Below, in pieces: positions 27,868-37,387 of a DNA stretch of 64,000 bases. Position 1 is the stretch's first letter. The number at the start of each line of letters is the position of its first letter. A model generated the notes under the pieces. It was not told where the DNA came from and did no database searches. It worked only from the letters and a program-made list of their open reading frames with translations. The translations under genes and the position numbers were made by a program. The stretch is from Gonapodya prolifera JEL478. Lineage: Eukaryota > Monoblepharomycota > Monoblepharidomycetes > Monoblepharidales > Gonapodyaceae. The stretch is taken from assembly GCA_001574975.1 (NCBI GenBank), contig KQ965734.1, positions 608,249-672,248 of the forward strand. The letters run 5' to 3'.

Positions 27868-30800
27868 TTATGCAAACAAAACTATGGTGGACTCAGAGTA
27901 GCCAACATCCTCCAGCAGCTCTTTTACGTCGTCAACAAACTTTTTCGACCCACAAACCATTATTCTCATCCCCTCGAAAACTGACTCGGGTGCTTTCGAA
28001 CTCGAAGTCGGTGCACCCCCAAGAGTGCTTGGCGAGCGTCCCGAAATTTGGATTGCAAAGGAATTCGCCCGAGAAAGAGCATTGCCTGAACTGCCGTGCT
28101 TGCGGAGAGCACCACCGGATAGTGACTGGAGCTCTAGTGATGGCATAGTGGCCGCTATAATATCTTGTGAAAGGCGCCCTCGAGGACCCGTCCACTGCAA
28201 GAGTAGTCCGAGCGTTATAGCGCTTTATTAACAAAAAACGAAAGGCCGTTGTTCCACTGACCTCGGGGGATGCAGAAATCGGCAGCGTCGTCACTTTGAG
28301 TGCCCCGCTCATCTCATTTACTAAAACATCTAGATGTGACTGTCCAAAGATGTCGTGGTCTGATTCAACGACCGATAGTAGGTTTATTGAGAAAATAGGA
28401 ACACCAAGCTCTCCAGGTTTCGTTGGAGGTGATCGCAGACCGCATTTGTTGTACCTATTGACGTTCCAGTTGACAAAAAGCTCCAGTAGGCGTCATACCC
28501 TCACTTACCAATCCAGAATCTTGAGCATTGGTACAAGCCCTGATCCTTGGCATATCAAGCCCAGGTGCTTGAAGCACAGCGTTGGATGTTTCAGGTTTTG
28601 GATTTTCCTCAATCGCGACTGTTGGTGAGCTTCCTGCATGTTTGTTGCAAGACAATGGAGGAGCTACTCACTCGACGGGATTCATTGCCATATCTTTCTT
28701 TGCAGTCTTGACGCGGATGTACGAGCCCACTTGGACGTTCGCCAGCAACTTGCCCATTTGCCCGTCGGGCAAAAGCTTTATGATGAGGTCAAGTGAATCT
28801 GTAACGACTGTCTTGAGTGGTGTGTATGCTCTGGTGACAAGCGATCCGTTCTCCGGGTTGACCATCTGCAGCATGACATGTTCACCAGGTTTGAATACAA
28901 CAGGTTGAATCGAAGGATTGATGTTGTTTCCTTTGAGGTCGAACGCAAACAGCATGACCTTTTTCCTTGCGCGTGACTCTGAAATCACGGTCTTCTTTAC
29001 GAGCCGCAGATACTTGAACGAGTATGAGTTTAGAACGCCGTGGGAAGAACCCTCCTCTTCCTCCGTCTGTTCTGCATTGGTGACCACTTCCAGATTATTA
29101 AGCGCTTGGGGTGCCCCTGGTGCTCCATCAGACGTTGCCGTGGACTTGATCACCTGTGGCCTGAGTTCGAATTGCGTCGATCGCATGTGCTTGCCGTCAG
29201 ATTCGGTTTTGATTCGCGCGACGCGCATACTTTTCAGTTGGAACGCGGCCACACGCGAATGGGTGTGCGACACTTGCTTGACCTTGCCGTTTGTAGTGAC
29301 GGGGATCGACGCGTTTCCTTCAAACAAATCTGTGACATCCTGTGATGGAAGGGTTTCGTGTCACGAACTTGTAGCAGCCATTTTGGATAACATTGTGCCC
29401 ACGTACCATCCCGATCACCTGCTTTAGTGGTGCGGAACCTCCGGGGTGACTGTCCATGTACGATCCAACATCATCTAGCAGAAGGAGGTGTTTCTGAATG
29501 TCGTCATTAGATGAGCAATACCTCGTGCAACTCACAAACAACATCTTGCAAAACCTGTAGCGTTCAGTGATATCTAAATCAATGGCAATCGATCAAAAGC
29601 ATTCCAGAACAAGTCTCGCTTACAATTAATTTCGCTCCCCGTGATGCCCTCTCGTTGACTTTTCGAGTGTAGAAAATCAGATCAAGGCAAACGCAACGAC
29701 TCAAATGGACGACCCTCACATTCGTCCCAAGTCAAGGGCATGAGATTAGTGGTGCTCGACATGCCCTCCTCATCCATCGATTTTTGGAGCATCTGCTTCC
29801 CTTTCCGGCTAAAATCTCTCCCTGTTATCATGCTCAGCAATCGCTCCCATTCATGGTAAAGCACAAGGAATGTTATCCAGGATGCAACAGTCACGATGAA
29901 GCCAACTTGAATGCTATACAGCTGGTCGGTACCTCCAAAGTATATTGTGGCTCCACTGTTGTCCAAATTGGGAGAGGGTAAACACGACGTTCCACAGTGC
30001 GATTAGTACTCCTTCTCCTCGAAGCACTCACATGTAACAATTGACCATCATAATGCCCACCAGACCGTATCCAATATATCGGTGAAGACGTCGAATGGGA
30101 ACCAAAACACTTCTCAGGACACGTCCAATCGGTCCCATCTTTGACAGCCAAAGTGGGGCTGTGGGAACGGTTGAATGTTACATGCCGGTCCCAACGACTC
30201 TGTATTGAATACTGGCTCACCGCTGGGAGAGGCGAGGAATCCCAGCACGGTCACGAGTACCAAGCTCGCTAAAATGGTGATTCCGATAATTGTGTGGGTA
30301 GAGAGTCCGTTGCCGCTCTGTCTGATCATCAAAGTGATGGAAATGTCCAAGATCCCTTCGGTGACGATGACGCTCCTGTTTTTAATACATTAGCCTTGTT
30401 ACTTTCAGACGATATGAGCATGTGAAGATACCCACATTATTTCACGGTGCCATAGAAGATAATCCTCGTACCGAGTGTTGTACCGAGCGATCGCAATAGA
30501 GACGGGAGCAACGAAACAAAAACAAATCACTAAAATGACGCCGTGGAATGTGTGTAGTGAAGTTAGGATTGTATAAAGCCTCGTGATAGATGGGTCTTGA
30601 CCGTCTGCGGCTGCAGGCGTGTCTGTCGTCAAGTTGGAGAATGTCACAAAGCCATAACCGCGTGAAGTAGCTCCGCTGCAAAACAAACGCATCGGTTCGG
30701 ACTCGGTCGGAATGGTGAGATAAATGCAAAAGCAGTCCGCTCACTGGTACTTCAAGGTTGAAGAGCTTGACCACGCAACGTTGTAGCGAAAACGTACTCC

Positions 30801-32741
30801 AGGTGTCAGAACAGTGTCGTCCTTATCCCCTGTGTCAATTTTGCGTGACCAACCCACTGCCTTTGTGTATCCAGGGAACTCGAGGGTAACGTCTGTGATA
30901 TTCTCAGCGTTCTGTAGGCTATCATCCAAGGGTGGAGCATATCCAACGCTTTTGAACGATAGGTAGTACGATAGACGAGAATTATCGTGTAAAAATAAAG
31001 TCGTTTAGTGGCTCACCTGTGAAGATCGTGGACTGTGTCATCTGAAGGGAGGTACAGATATATATCCTAGAGGCACGAAATGTTAACCTTCGGTGGCTTC
31101 ACGCAGTGTAGAGACATGCCAACCTGGTCGGCCATGCTCGGACCAAAACCCAAGGCAAAGTATCCCGAGCACTTGCACGCCATCTTGAAGTCATAGTACC
31201 CATCGGCACTTCTCAGTCTCCACCTCCATTGAATGTACGCGTTTGGTTGGACCACGCTCCACGTTGTGGCGTTTCCAAATGACTCGGTGGGGTCTGTGAT
31301 AACTGGTAGCGGGGTGAGATCCGTGGATTGATATCCGAGTTGTGTGAGCTTGATCCACGCTTTCGCAAATGAGGAAGACCATTGGGCAGGGTTGGCTGCG
31401 TATCTGTGCAAATGCTTATCCATTTTTAATCGATCCGACGATTCTGGGTAACTCACTGGTAGACCCAATAGCGATACGTGTTGCTGAAAACGAGAGACAT
31501 GTCGGTGGGTAGCATTATTGTGCTCCCATCGGTGTACTGAAGTTGCCCCGCGCTGGTTGATCCATTGTTGAACCTTCTAATGGTTTTCTTCAGGTTAGTG
31601 ATGGTTGAAGAGAGGCGAAGAACGTGCGAAAAGCAACGAACCTCAGATCGGTCAAAGTGGTGTAGTAACTGTTGGTCCAATCAGTCGGAATAGCGGACCA
31701 AGCTCCGACATAACCACTCCTGTCCAAATGCGCTGGAAGAGGTACAAATGAGATAAACCGATCCCACGTGAATTCATTCGAAAAGAAAACCATACCCCTC
31801 CCCAGAGTATGAGCGCCCATGAGCGCAACCGCCTCCGCATCAGTGAAACCCATACGGGTAGTGAAAACATATCGGACATGGTCCTCTCCCAACGAGGGGT
31901 TTGGCATTCTGTCGGCGGGTGTAACTCCCGCACCATTCGCGAAATCGGTGCGACCACAAGAAAAACCGACTGAAATGTTGTTGGTTGCAATGTGGCACAA
32001 ATGAGGCCGTGATGTTTGGATGATATGGAACGCGCTTGCTTACTCAGTGGCCCTCCTGTTGCGGTTATCGCTACAGATGCGGCAAATGCCCACATATCTG
32101 CGGCTGATTCGAAATTGTAGTCACGTAGAAGCTCTCCAATTGCAATCAACTTACTGCTGACTTTCGGGTAGCTCGATTTAAACTCCCGCAGGAGTTGGCG
32201 AGGAACATCCAGACCCAAATTCGCAGCTGTTATGCAATAAGGAACCAGTTCCTCATCGTAAGCTTGAAATAAAACCTCGAGAAGTCTCCTCACAATAGTT
32301 CGCCATCGGTGGAAACTGAATTGTGGCATGCATGCCACCGGATCCGTCTGGTTGGATGATTGTTAACAATTTCTGCTGAACGAAAGTTGAAAGCACTCAG
32401 ACGAACCGAGCAGCGAGTACGTCCCCGCATCATGCCACGCAAGTCTGATTAGGAGTGGTGCTGCCGTACCGGGGTGTCACATCAAATGCGGTTCACTCCA
32501 GAGAACGGGGACTCACCCGCCCCTCCCTGCACAAGTCCGTAGACCCTCCTCCTTATGTCCACCCAGCCTACGTATTGGGGATTGAAAATGAATTCACCCC
32601 CGCGGAATGTTACGATGGGATCCAACCTGCCACGTTTGCTCCACAGTATGTGACGTTAGACGACGAGGACAGCGCAGCAGCGCCGATCCCAAGTGCGAGC
32701 AGTGCAATGCATGCTGTCAGTGCTGCCAGGAGAGCGCGCAT
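27868..32741 (-). CDS. Secreted class I haem peroxidase - DOMON - cytochrome b561 - cytochrome b5 - b5 reductase fusion
   Basis: One gene of about 17 short introns, roughly 1,250 residues. The signal peptide MRALLAALTACIALLALGIG starts at 32741. Peroxidase: distal PLLIRLAWHDAGTY (about 32400-32440), ANLGLDVPRQLL, MWAFAASVAI, proximal VALMGAHTLGR (about 31810), SGYVGAWSAIPTDWTNSYY and TIMLPTDMSLVF. DOMON (about 31300-30770): GYFALGFGPSMADQ then DIYLYLPSDDTVHDLH, ending TLKYHGATSRG. Cytochrome b561 (about 30640-29820): five helices with His in LHTFHGV, LLWHREIMW, LSTHTIIG and RRLHRYIGYG. Cytochrome b5 (about 29720-29250): LTWDEFNERASRGAKLIVLQ, DSHPGG and HTHSRVA. Reductase: FKPGEHVMLQ, TRAYTPLKT, CQGSGLVPMLKILDW and IMVCGSKKF, stop at 27868. 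With a signal peptide and five helices, the peroxidase/DOMON part faces outside (or lumen) and the flavin part the cytosol. The inferred flow is NAD(P)H to FAD to b5 to b561 to DOMON to peroxidase. Each exon join checked keeps frame. Confidence 0.9.
32104..32154 (-). other. 51-nt stop-free intron in the peroxidase domain
   Basis: The donor GTAAGTTGATTG and acceptor TTTCGAATCAG flank 51 nt that contain no stop in frame. Removal gives KVSTADMWAFAASVAI, the normal class I peroxidase sequence. Retention would insert 17 residues just before that helix. The family match supports removal as the main product. Confidence 0.75.
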
Positions 32742-32952
32742 CGAGTCTTCTTTTGGTTTGAGTGAACTCCTGCCAATCGATCGGCGATCACTCCCCACCG
32801 AAACCTGGTTCATCCAGCCAGGGCAGAAAGGAAAAAGTTGGCGGAATGTTACAAAACAGAGAAACCAACACCAGAAGCTAAGATGAATGAGAATCCGAAA
32901 TAGAATAAATACACATACATGACGAAGCTATAGTAAAGTCAGTGTCATTGTC

Positions 32953-34205
32953 CTACTCCATCCATTCCGAGCTTTGCTGTCGGAGCAGCTCCAAGAGCCA
33001 GCGATCGTCCAGCGACACTGTTCGCTCTGGGTACGCACCCTGTTGTCCCCTCGCTGCGAGCGCTGCCGCCGCTTTCCGAGAGTAGGACGCAGCGGGGAAA
33101 AATCCAAGTTCATTTGTTTCGAGCACACGCCCCATCACCCAGCCGTCCGGATATCGGTAGTAAAGCTGCACTCGCTGCTCAGGCAATACAGAAACCTCGT
33201 CGTCGGCAGACGGCGAGAATTCGGCGATACCCACACCTCTTCCAACAAGCTTTGGTGGTCCAACGCTGTCAATACTTTTGCGATCCATGCTTTTACGAGT
33301 GCTTGAGCGACGGCCAAGACTCCCAAAGCTGGCTTTCTTGCCAATGGTGGCGGCTGCGGCAGCTATTTCTCCGGTAATTGACGAGAATCCCACACGGAGG
33401 AGACTGCGCTGACGGGTAAGTGTGCCTTCCAGGGAACTCGACGCTTGGGGCGGAGGAGAGGGCGAAGAATTTGATTTGAAGGAGGAAGCTCGAGAAGGAG
33501 CTGTGTGCGCTGGTCGGAGGATTGTGGGTGATTCCGCTCGTGGAGTTCTGCGACCCAGCTCCAACGCTCCAGCTCGCCGAGGTGGGATCACTTCGGTGGG
33601 ATATTTCTCCGAGCGTCGGCGCATCCGATAGAGAAACGTGAGCAGAAGAAACCCGAGCCCGACGCTGACAGTGCTGACAATAATGGCGATGATTCCAGCC
33701 GTTCCGATGGTCACCTGTGATTGCAAAGCGCTGGAGGTGAAAGGTAAACGTTTCATTCACGGCTGCGTTCCATATCACTTCTCAACAACTTTGTTACCTG
33801 GATCCGGGACTCGCTTGTGCGCCCATCACCCCTGCAACAGTGGACGTACTTGACGGGTCCATCGAAAATGCTGTAACCAGGTCTGCCCCGCGAAGCGACG
33901 AAGAAGAGGCGGAAGGGGTCACATCAGAAGCGAGAGGGCTGGAAGACGCCACAGTCTCGTCAACTTTTGGAATCGGTGTCCCCAAGGGGGTGGCATTTGC
34001 CGTAGGGACTGGTGAGGTGGTGTCGCTGCTCAGTCGTTCGGTAGATGACGAAGAGGTCATTGAAGGTTTGGGAGGCAAAGCACTGGGGCCCTTTTGCTTT
34101 GGGGTACATGAGGTGCCCTGCTGTTTCGAACACCATCATCGACAAACTCACCGATGGTGGCGCTCCCGCCGCTGTGAGCGGCTGCTCATATGGTAGGTAT
34201 GTCAT
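32953..34205 (-). CDS. Single-pass membrane protein with cytosolic C-terminal SH3 domain
   Basis: Reads, N to C, as a Ser/Thr/Pro-rich, probably O-glycosylated ectodomain (PSMTSSSSTERLSS onward, about 34080-33800), one membrane helix (IIAIIVSTVSVGLGFLLLTF, about 33690-33635), a basic stop-transfer (RMRRR), a long Ser/Pro-rich basic linker, and a C-terminal SH3 domain. Within the SH3, FSPSADDEVSVLPEQRVQLY, DGWVMGRV and GFFPAASY are typical of RT-loop acidic residues, the conserved Trp and the final G-x-F-P. The stop is at 32953. The N-terminus is unsettled: an ATG at 34205 (MTYLPYEQPL) can be spliced in through a very short intron, but no signal peptide is evident there, so a further 5' exon is likely. 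The architecture resembles fungal cell-surface SH3 membrane proteins of polarity or osmosensing pathways; the role is inferred. Confidence 0.72.
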
Positions 34206-34899
34206 TTGTCAACTATGCTAGGTACCGACGGGTGGAAGGCCCTACCCGAGTTTCGGGCACAGAAATGGGTGGTATTAGTTGCAGAAGCTTTGATGGACTC
34301 CGTAATATGAGAGAATACGGAAAACGACAATCAGTTGGCGCGCCATTCCGCATCCCAGGCTGCAACGTAAATCCGATGATGTAGCCGCGCTATTGCCCAT
34401 CGGTCACTCCTGCCATCTGCGTCGGGTTTCAAAAGGAGTCATGACCATCGTTCAACTGTGCTTACCTTCCCTTCGCGATGGCGTTTTTTAAAATAAGATC
34501 TTCAGAAACAACGAACCACCTCCAGAAAGGGCGGATGAGCCCCGCCGCTAATCCTGGTGAATGTTGGCGTAGATTCGGCTCCCGGAGAAAATGGCGCAGC
34601 CTCGAGTAACCTGGTTTCGCTGGAAGGGGGGGGGGGGGGGGGGTTAAGAGAGCGAAAGTTGTGTGTGGCGCTTCAAGTCAAGAAGGTATGTATTTACTGC
34701 ACACTTCGATTTAGTGGTATATCGTATCATTATTGGAAGAAAGTAATATAGTCTACGAAAATGCATGGTAGAGGAGTTCTCTGCGTGCAGCCTGTAGAGT
34801 CATGGGTGACGGTTCGCAATGGAAAGGCTTTGGTCCACTCTACTCACTAAATGCACTTGTCGCTCGGCTTCAAAGCACCAAACCTCGGATGCTATATCG
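34206..34899. other. Intergenic with poly-G tract
   Basis: About 690 bp between VPS25 and the membrane SH3 gene. A missing 5' exon of the SH3 protein (signal peptide) may lie near 34210-34400, where a Cys-containing frame occurs on the minus strand, but splice sites are not convincing. It holds an 18-base G run at 34626-34643. Confidence 0.4.
34626..34643. repeat. Poly-G mononucleotide tract (18 G)
   Basis: Eighteen consecutive G on the plus strand in intergenic DNA. Such runs are prone to sequencing length error. Confidence 0.95.
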
Positions 34900-35782
34900 T
34901 CACGGCATGAATTTCACCGCTGCTTCGCCCCCCCTGACGAAATAGTCAGCACGCCCGAGTCGCTTTGCTGCCTCGTAGCATCGAAGAGCGGCGAACGAAT
35001 CCAAAGGTTGGAATGCTGAGTGATTAATCCAACGACGGAAACGCAGTTAGCGTAACAAGATGACTGACCAAGAGACATGGGTGACCAAACAAAAGAAGGG
35101 TCCTCCAACTCATATTCTGGTCCCAAGGGCTTCCATATACACACCTTCACTTTCCTTGAAATCTCCCAAAGTGCACACCTGCCCGACTTTCGACGTCGCC
35201 CTGCACCACTCATGCATCTTGACGGCCCACTCATCTGGTGTGCGATACCAGATGACAGCACGCGCGCGGTTCGCTGCACCGGCCGGTGATGAGGAAGAAG
35301 GTGTGGAATCGACCCATTCAAGTCGGCCCTGGCGGGCGAGTTCGTCAAAAATGGCGTTGAGGAGTTGTGGGGAGACGGAACCTGTCACAAGAAACGATCA
35401 CCGTCCGCTTCCAAAGGTTTCGCAGCATCTATTTCGATTTTGTGGAAACCGCGTTGGAAAACATTCCGGTCGTGCAATCGTATTGCGGGGCTCCTTGAAA
35501 AGCGATGGGACCATCTTCACCAGCACAACACCAAGACCGCATGTTTCCACAGAATGCCCGATCCCACTCAGCACGCTACTCACGTTTGATCTTTTCGTTG
35601 CTAAAAAGCTCGCCTCGCACCAGCCATTCCTGCGGCTCAATGTAGAGATTCTGCTTGTCTTCGCAGTACCGAGTGATCAGTTCGGACCACAACTGGATCT
35701 GACGCGCTCGGGATTCAGGGTTGGGTTGAAGAGTGAAAAAGGGTGGAAAGTCGTGCATCGGGGGAAATGTAAAGGGGGGCAT
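34900..35782 (-). CDS. VPS25: ESCRT-II subunit VPS25
   Basis: Two winged-helix domains; VPS25 links ESCRT-II to ESCRT-III (VPS20) on endosomes for multivesicular-body sorting. The ATG at 35782 opens MPPFTFPPMHDFPPFFTLQP, containing the family signature F-P-P-F-F-T-L-Q-P-N. It continues IQLWSELITRYCEDKQNLYI, then RGELFSNEKIKRE and, after an intron, LLNAIFDELARQGRLEWVD and VIWYRTPDEWAVKMHEW, which matches the conserved W-R-x-P-E-E-W. The last exon gives CYEAAKRLGRADYFVRGG and EAAVKFMP with the stop at 34900, matching the G-V-K-F ending of VPS25. At least three introns are present. The join into the last exon (between about 35110 and 35010) is approximate. Confidence 0.9.
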
Positions 35783-35902
35783 CTTGTAAGAGTATTATAG
35801 TTTTCCTGCTGCCAGCTCTTGGCTGACCCCCACCGGAATCCAAACATTGGAAACGTGCCTACAATTCGAAGCTAATAAGACAAAATAAATCGTGTAAATA
35901 CA

Positions 35903-37225
35903 CTAAAAAATCTTCCCAAATAATGTGTCGATGTCCGACTTCCCTCCAACCGCCGCTCTGCACACCGTTACTCGTTTCGCCCCTCGAACAAGGGCATCTT
36001 TTAATTGATGAGCGAAGATTTCCGTGAAAGGGTCCCAATCACCACCTTCTTCCACGCGGCAAGTGTGAAAGTTTACGGTATTGACAAGGATATCGCCCCA
36101 TACGAATCCCGCGTCTGGAGACCCTGCAGACAATTCCTCTTGCGACTCGCCCAGGATATTCTCGGAAAGTGACCATGGGAAGGAAGGCCGAGGCCCCCGA
36201 AGATCCCCATTCGGCTTGAATATTTCGACGAATAGTTCCTCGACGTGTGGGAAAGCGCGAGCAACCGTGTGAAGTAAATCCTTGACGCAGTTTCTGGGGG
36301 GTTTGCCAGTTGATATTGCGCACATGCGAAGCCTCCGAACGGACCGATGGACGCGGAATGAGAGGGGCAATCGTAGGGACTGGATGTCCGTGTCACCCCA
36401 CGATAGCGGGATGACACCCAAATCGACGAGTGAAGTATGTACCGAAGGAAGAACCGTCGGAAGGACCGCTCTGGGTGCGCTGTGGCCAAGAGTGTGGAAC
36501 GTGAAACGTTGCACTCTGGAGCCCCAATCTGCCCCTGAACGTGATAACGCTTTGCGGAATATGTCGTCACTCCAATCACAGTAAACGTCAATTGAGGAGA
36601 CCCGTGGAAACATTGCCGATGCGCCTTGTGAGCAGACCGACCATCCATTGTAATTTGGAGATCTGTCCTTGCTGCGCAAGTTTAAAACAGAATTCAAAGG
36701 GCTCAAATTTGACGTCTTCCAACTTTCCAGCAGCAAGTCGCTCCCTCCAGCGACACTCAATGGTTGCAGGTGGCAAGTATAAGTCATCATCCGTTTTGCG
36801 ACCTTCCTTTCCCCGTCTCCTGGCCTGTCGTTATTATAACCTGGAAGTGTAACCGCCACATGAATGATAGAAACGCTTGTGCCCATGGTCTTAGCGACGA
36901 GGACCCGTGTCCTTTCGTTCAGAGCTGTGGGATCGAAAATTTCCCCATAGAAAACATTCTCCATGCATCTTAGCTGGGCGACGCCGGAAACCAGCTTTCC
37001 GCCAACCACATGAAAGCGAGGTAGTAGCTCCACTGAAATCGTTATGTCGAGTTCTCCATGTCGCTTGGATGTGGTGAGGATGGTGGAGACGGCAATCGAT
37101 ATTGATTCTTGCAGTCTAACAACTGCGTTCCACTGCCGACAAACACGTGGGAGGTCTCCAAAGAAACACCTGGGTGAGGTCAAGTGGAAAATCTTCTGCA
37201 GAATCTCAGCGGGGAGACTCTCCAT
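35903..37225 (-). CDS. F-box protein, unassigned substrate
   Basis: Single-exon frame of 440 residues. The F-box is at the very N-terminus: MESLPAEILQKIFHLTS then DLPRVCRQWNAVV, the L-P-x-E-I-L-x-x-I-F and V-C-x-x-W pattern that binds Skp1. The rest resembles a degenerate leucine-rich or beta-rich region, for example FPRVSSIDVYCDWSDDIFRK and VRRLRMCAISTGKPPRNCV, as in many fungal F-box proteins. The ATG at 37225 is preferred because the F-box begins there; upstream in-frame sequence has no ATG nearby. It probably acts as an SCF ubiquitin-ligase receptor; the substrate is unknown. Its start lies only 162 bp from the divergent KRI1 start. Confidence 0.8.
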   Translation of the reverse strand: MESLPAEILQKIFHLTSPRCFFGDLPRVCRQWNAVVRLQESISIAVSTILTTSKRHGELDITISVELLPRFHVVGGKLVSGVAQLRCMENVFYGEIFDPTALNERTRVLVAKTMGTSVSIIHVAVTLPGYNNDRPGDGERKVAKRMMTYTCHLQPLSVAGGSDLLLESWKTSNLSPLNSVLNLRSKDRSPNYNGWSVCSQGASAMFPRVSSIDVYCDWSDDIFRKALSRSGADWGSRVQRFTFHTLGHSAPRAVLPTVLPSVHTSLVDLGVIPLSWGDTDIQSLRLPLSFRVHRSVRRLRMCAISTGKPPRNCVKDLLHTVARAFPHVEELFVEIFKPNGDLRGPRPSFPWSLSENILGESQEELSAGSPDAGFVWGDILVNTVNFHTCRVEEGGDWDPFTEIFAHQLKDALVRGAKRVTVCRAAVGGKSDIDTLFGKIF

Positions 37226-37387
37226 CGCGCGACCCTGATAGGGGAAGATTGGAGAAGGGTTGGTCCTCAGACTGCGCACGAACGCTTTCAACGCTTTCCT
37301 CGTGACAGCGGCAGTTTCTGTGGTCAGCCGAATTCAGCCGCGACCGTGGTCACCAACTTAATTTTTATTATACCATCCATCGGCGAC
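37226..37387. promoter_or_regulatory. Short bidirectional promoter region (F-box / KRI1)
   Basis: Only 162 bp separate the divergent start codons of the F-box gene and KRI1, so the two must share promoter DNA. No specific motif is assigned. Confidence 0.6.

Noticed and set aside
32104-32154. Treating the 51 nt as a real insert in the peroxidase
   Set aside because: Splicing restores the normal class I peroxidase sequence exactly, and both splice ends fit the consensus used elsewhere in the gene.
27868-32741. Annotating the peroxidase, DOMON-b561 and b5-reductase parts as three separate genes
   Set aside because: The junctions I traced are short introns with good splice sites that keep frame within domains and across domain borders. 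No stop, start or intergenic gap separates the parts.
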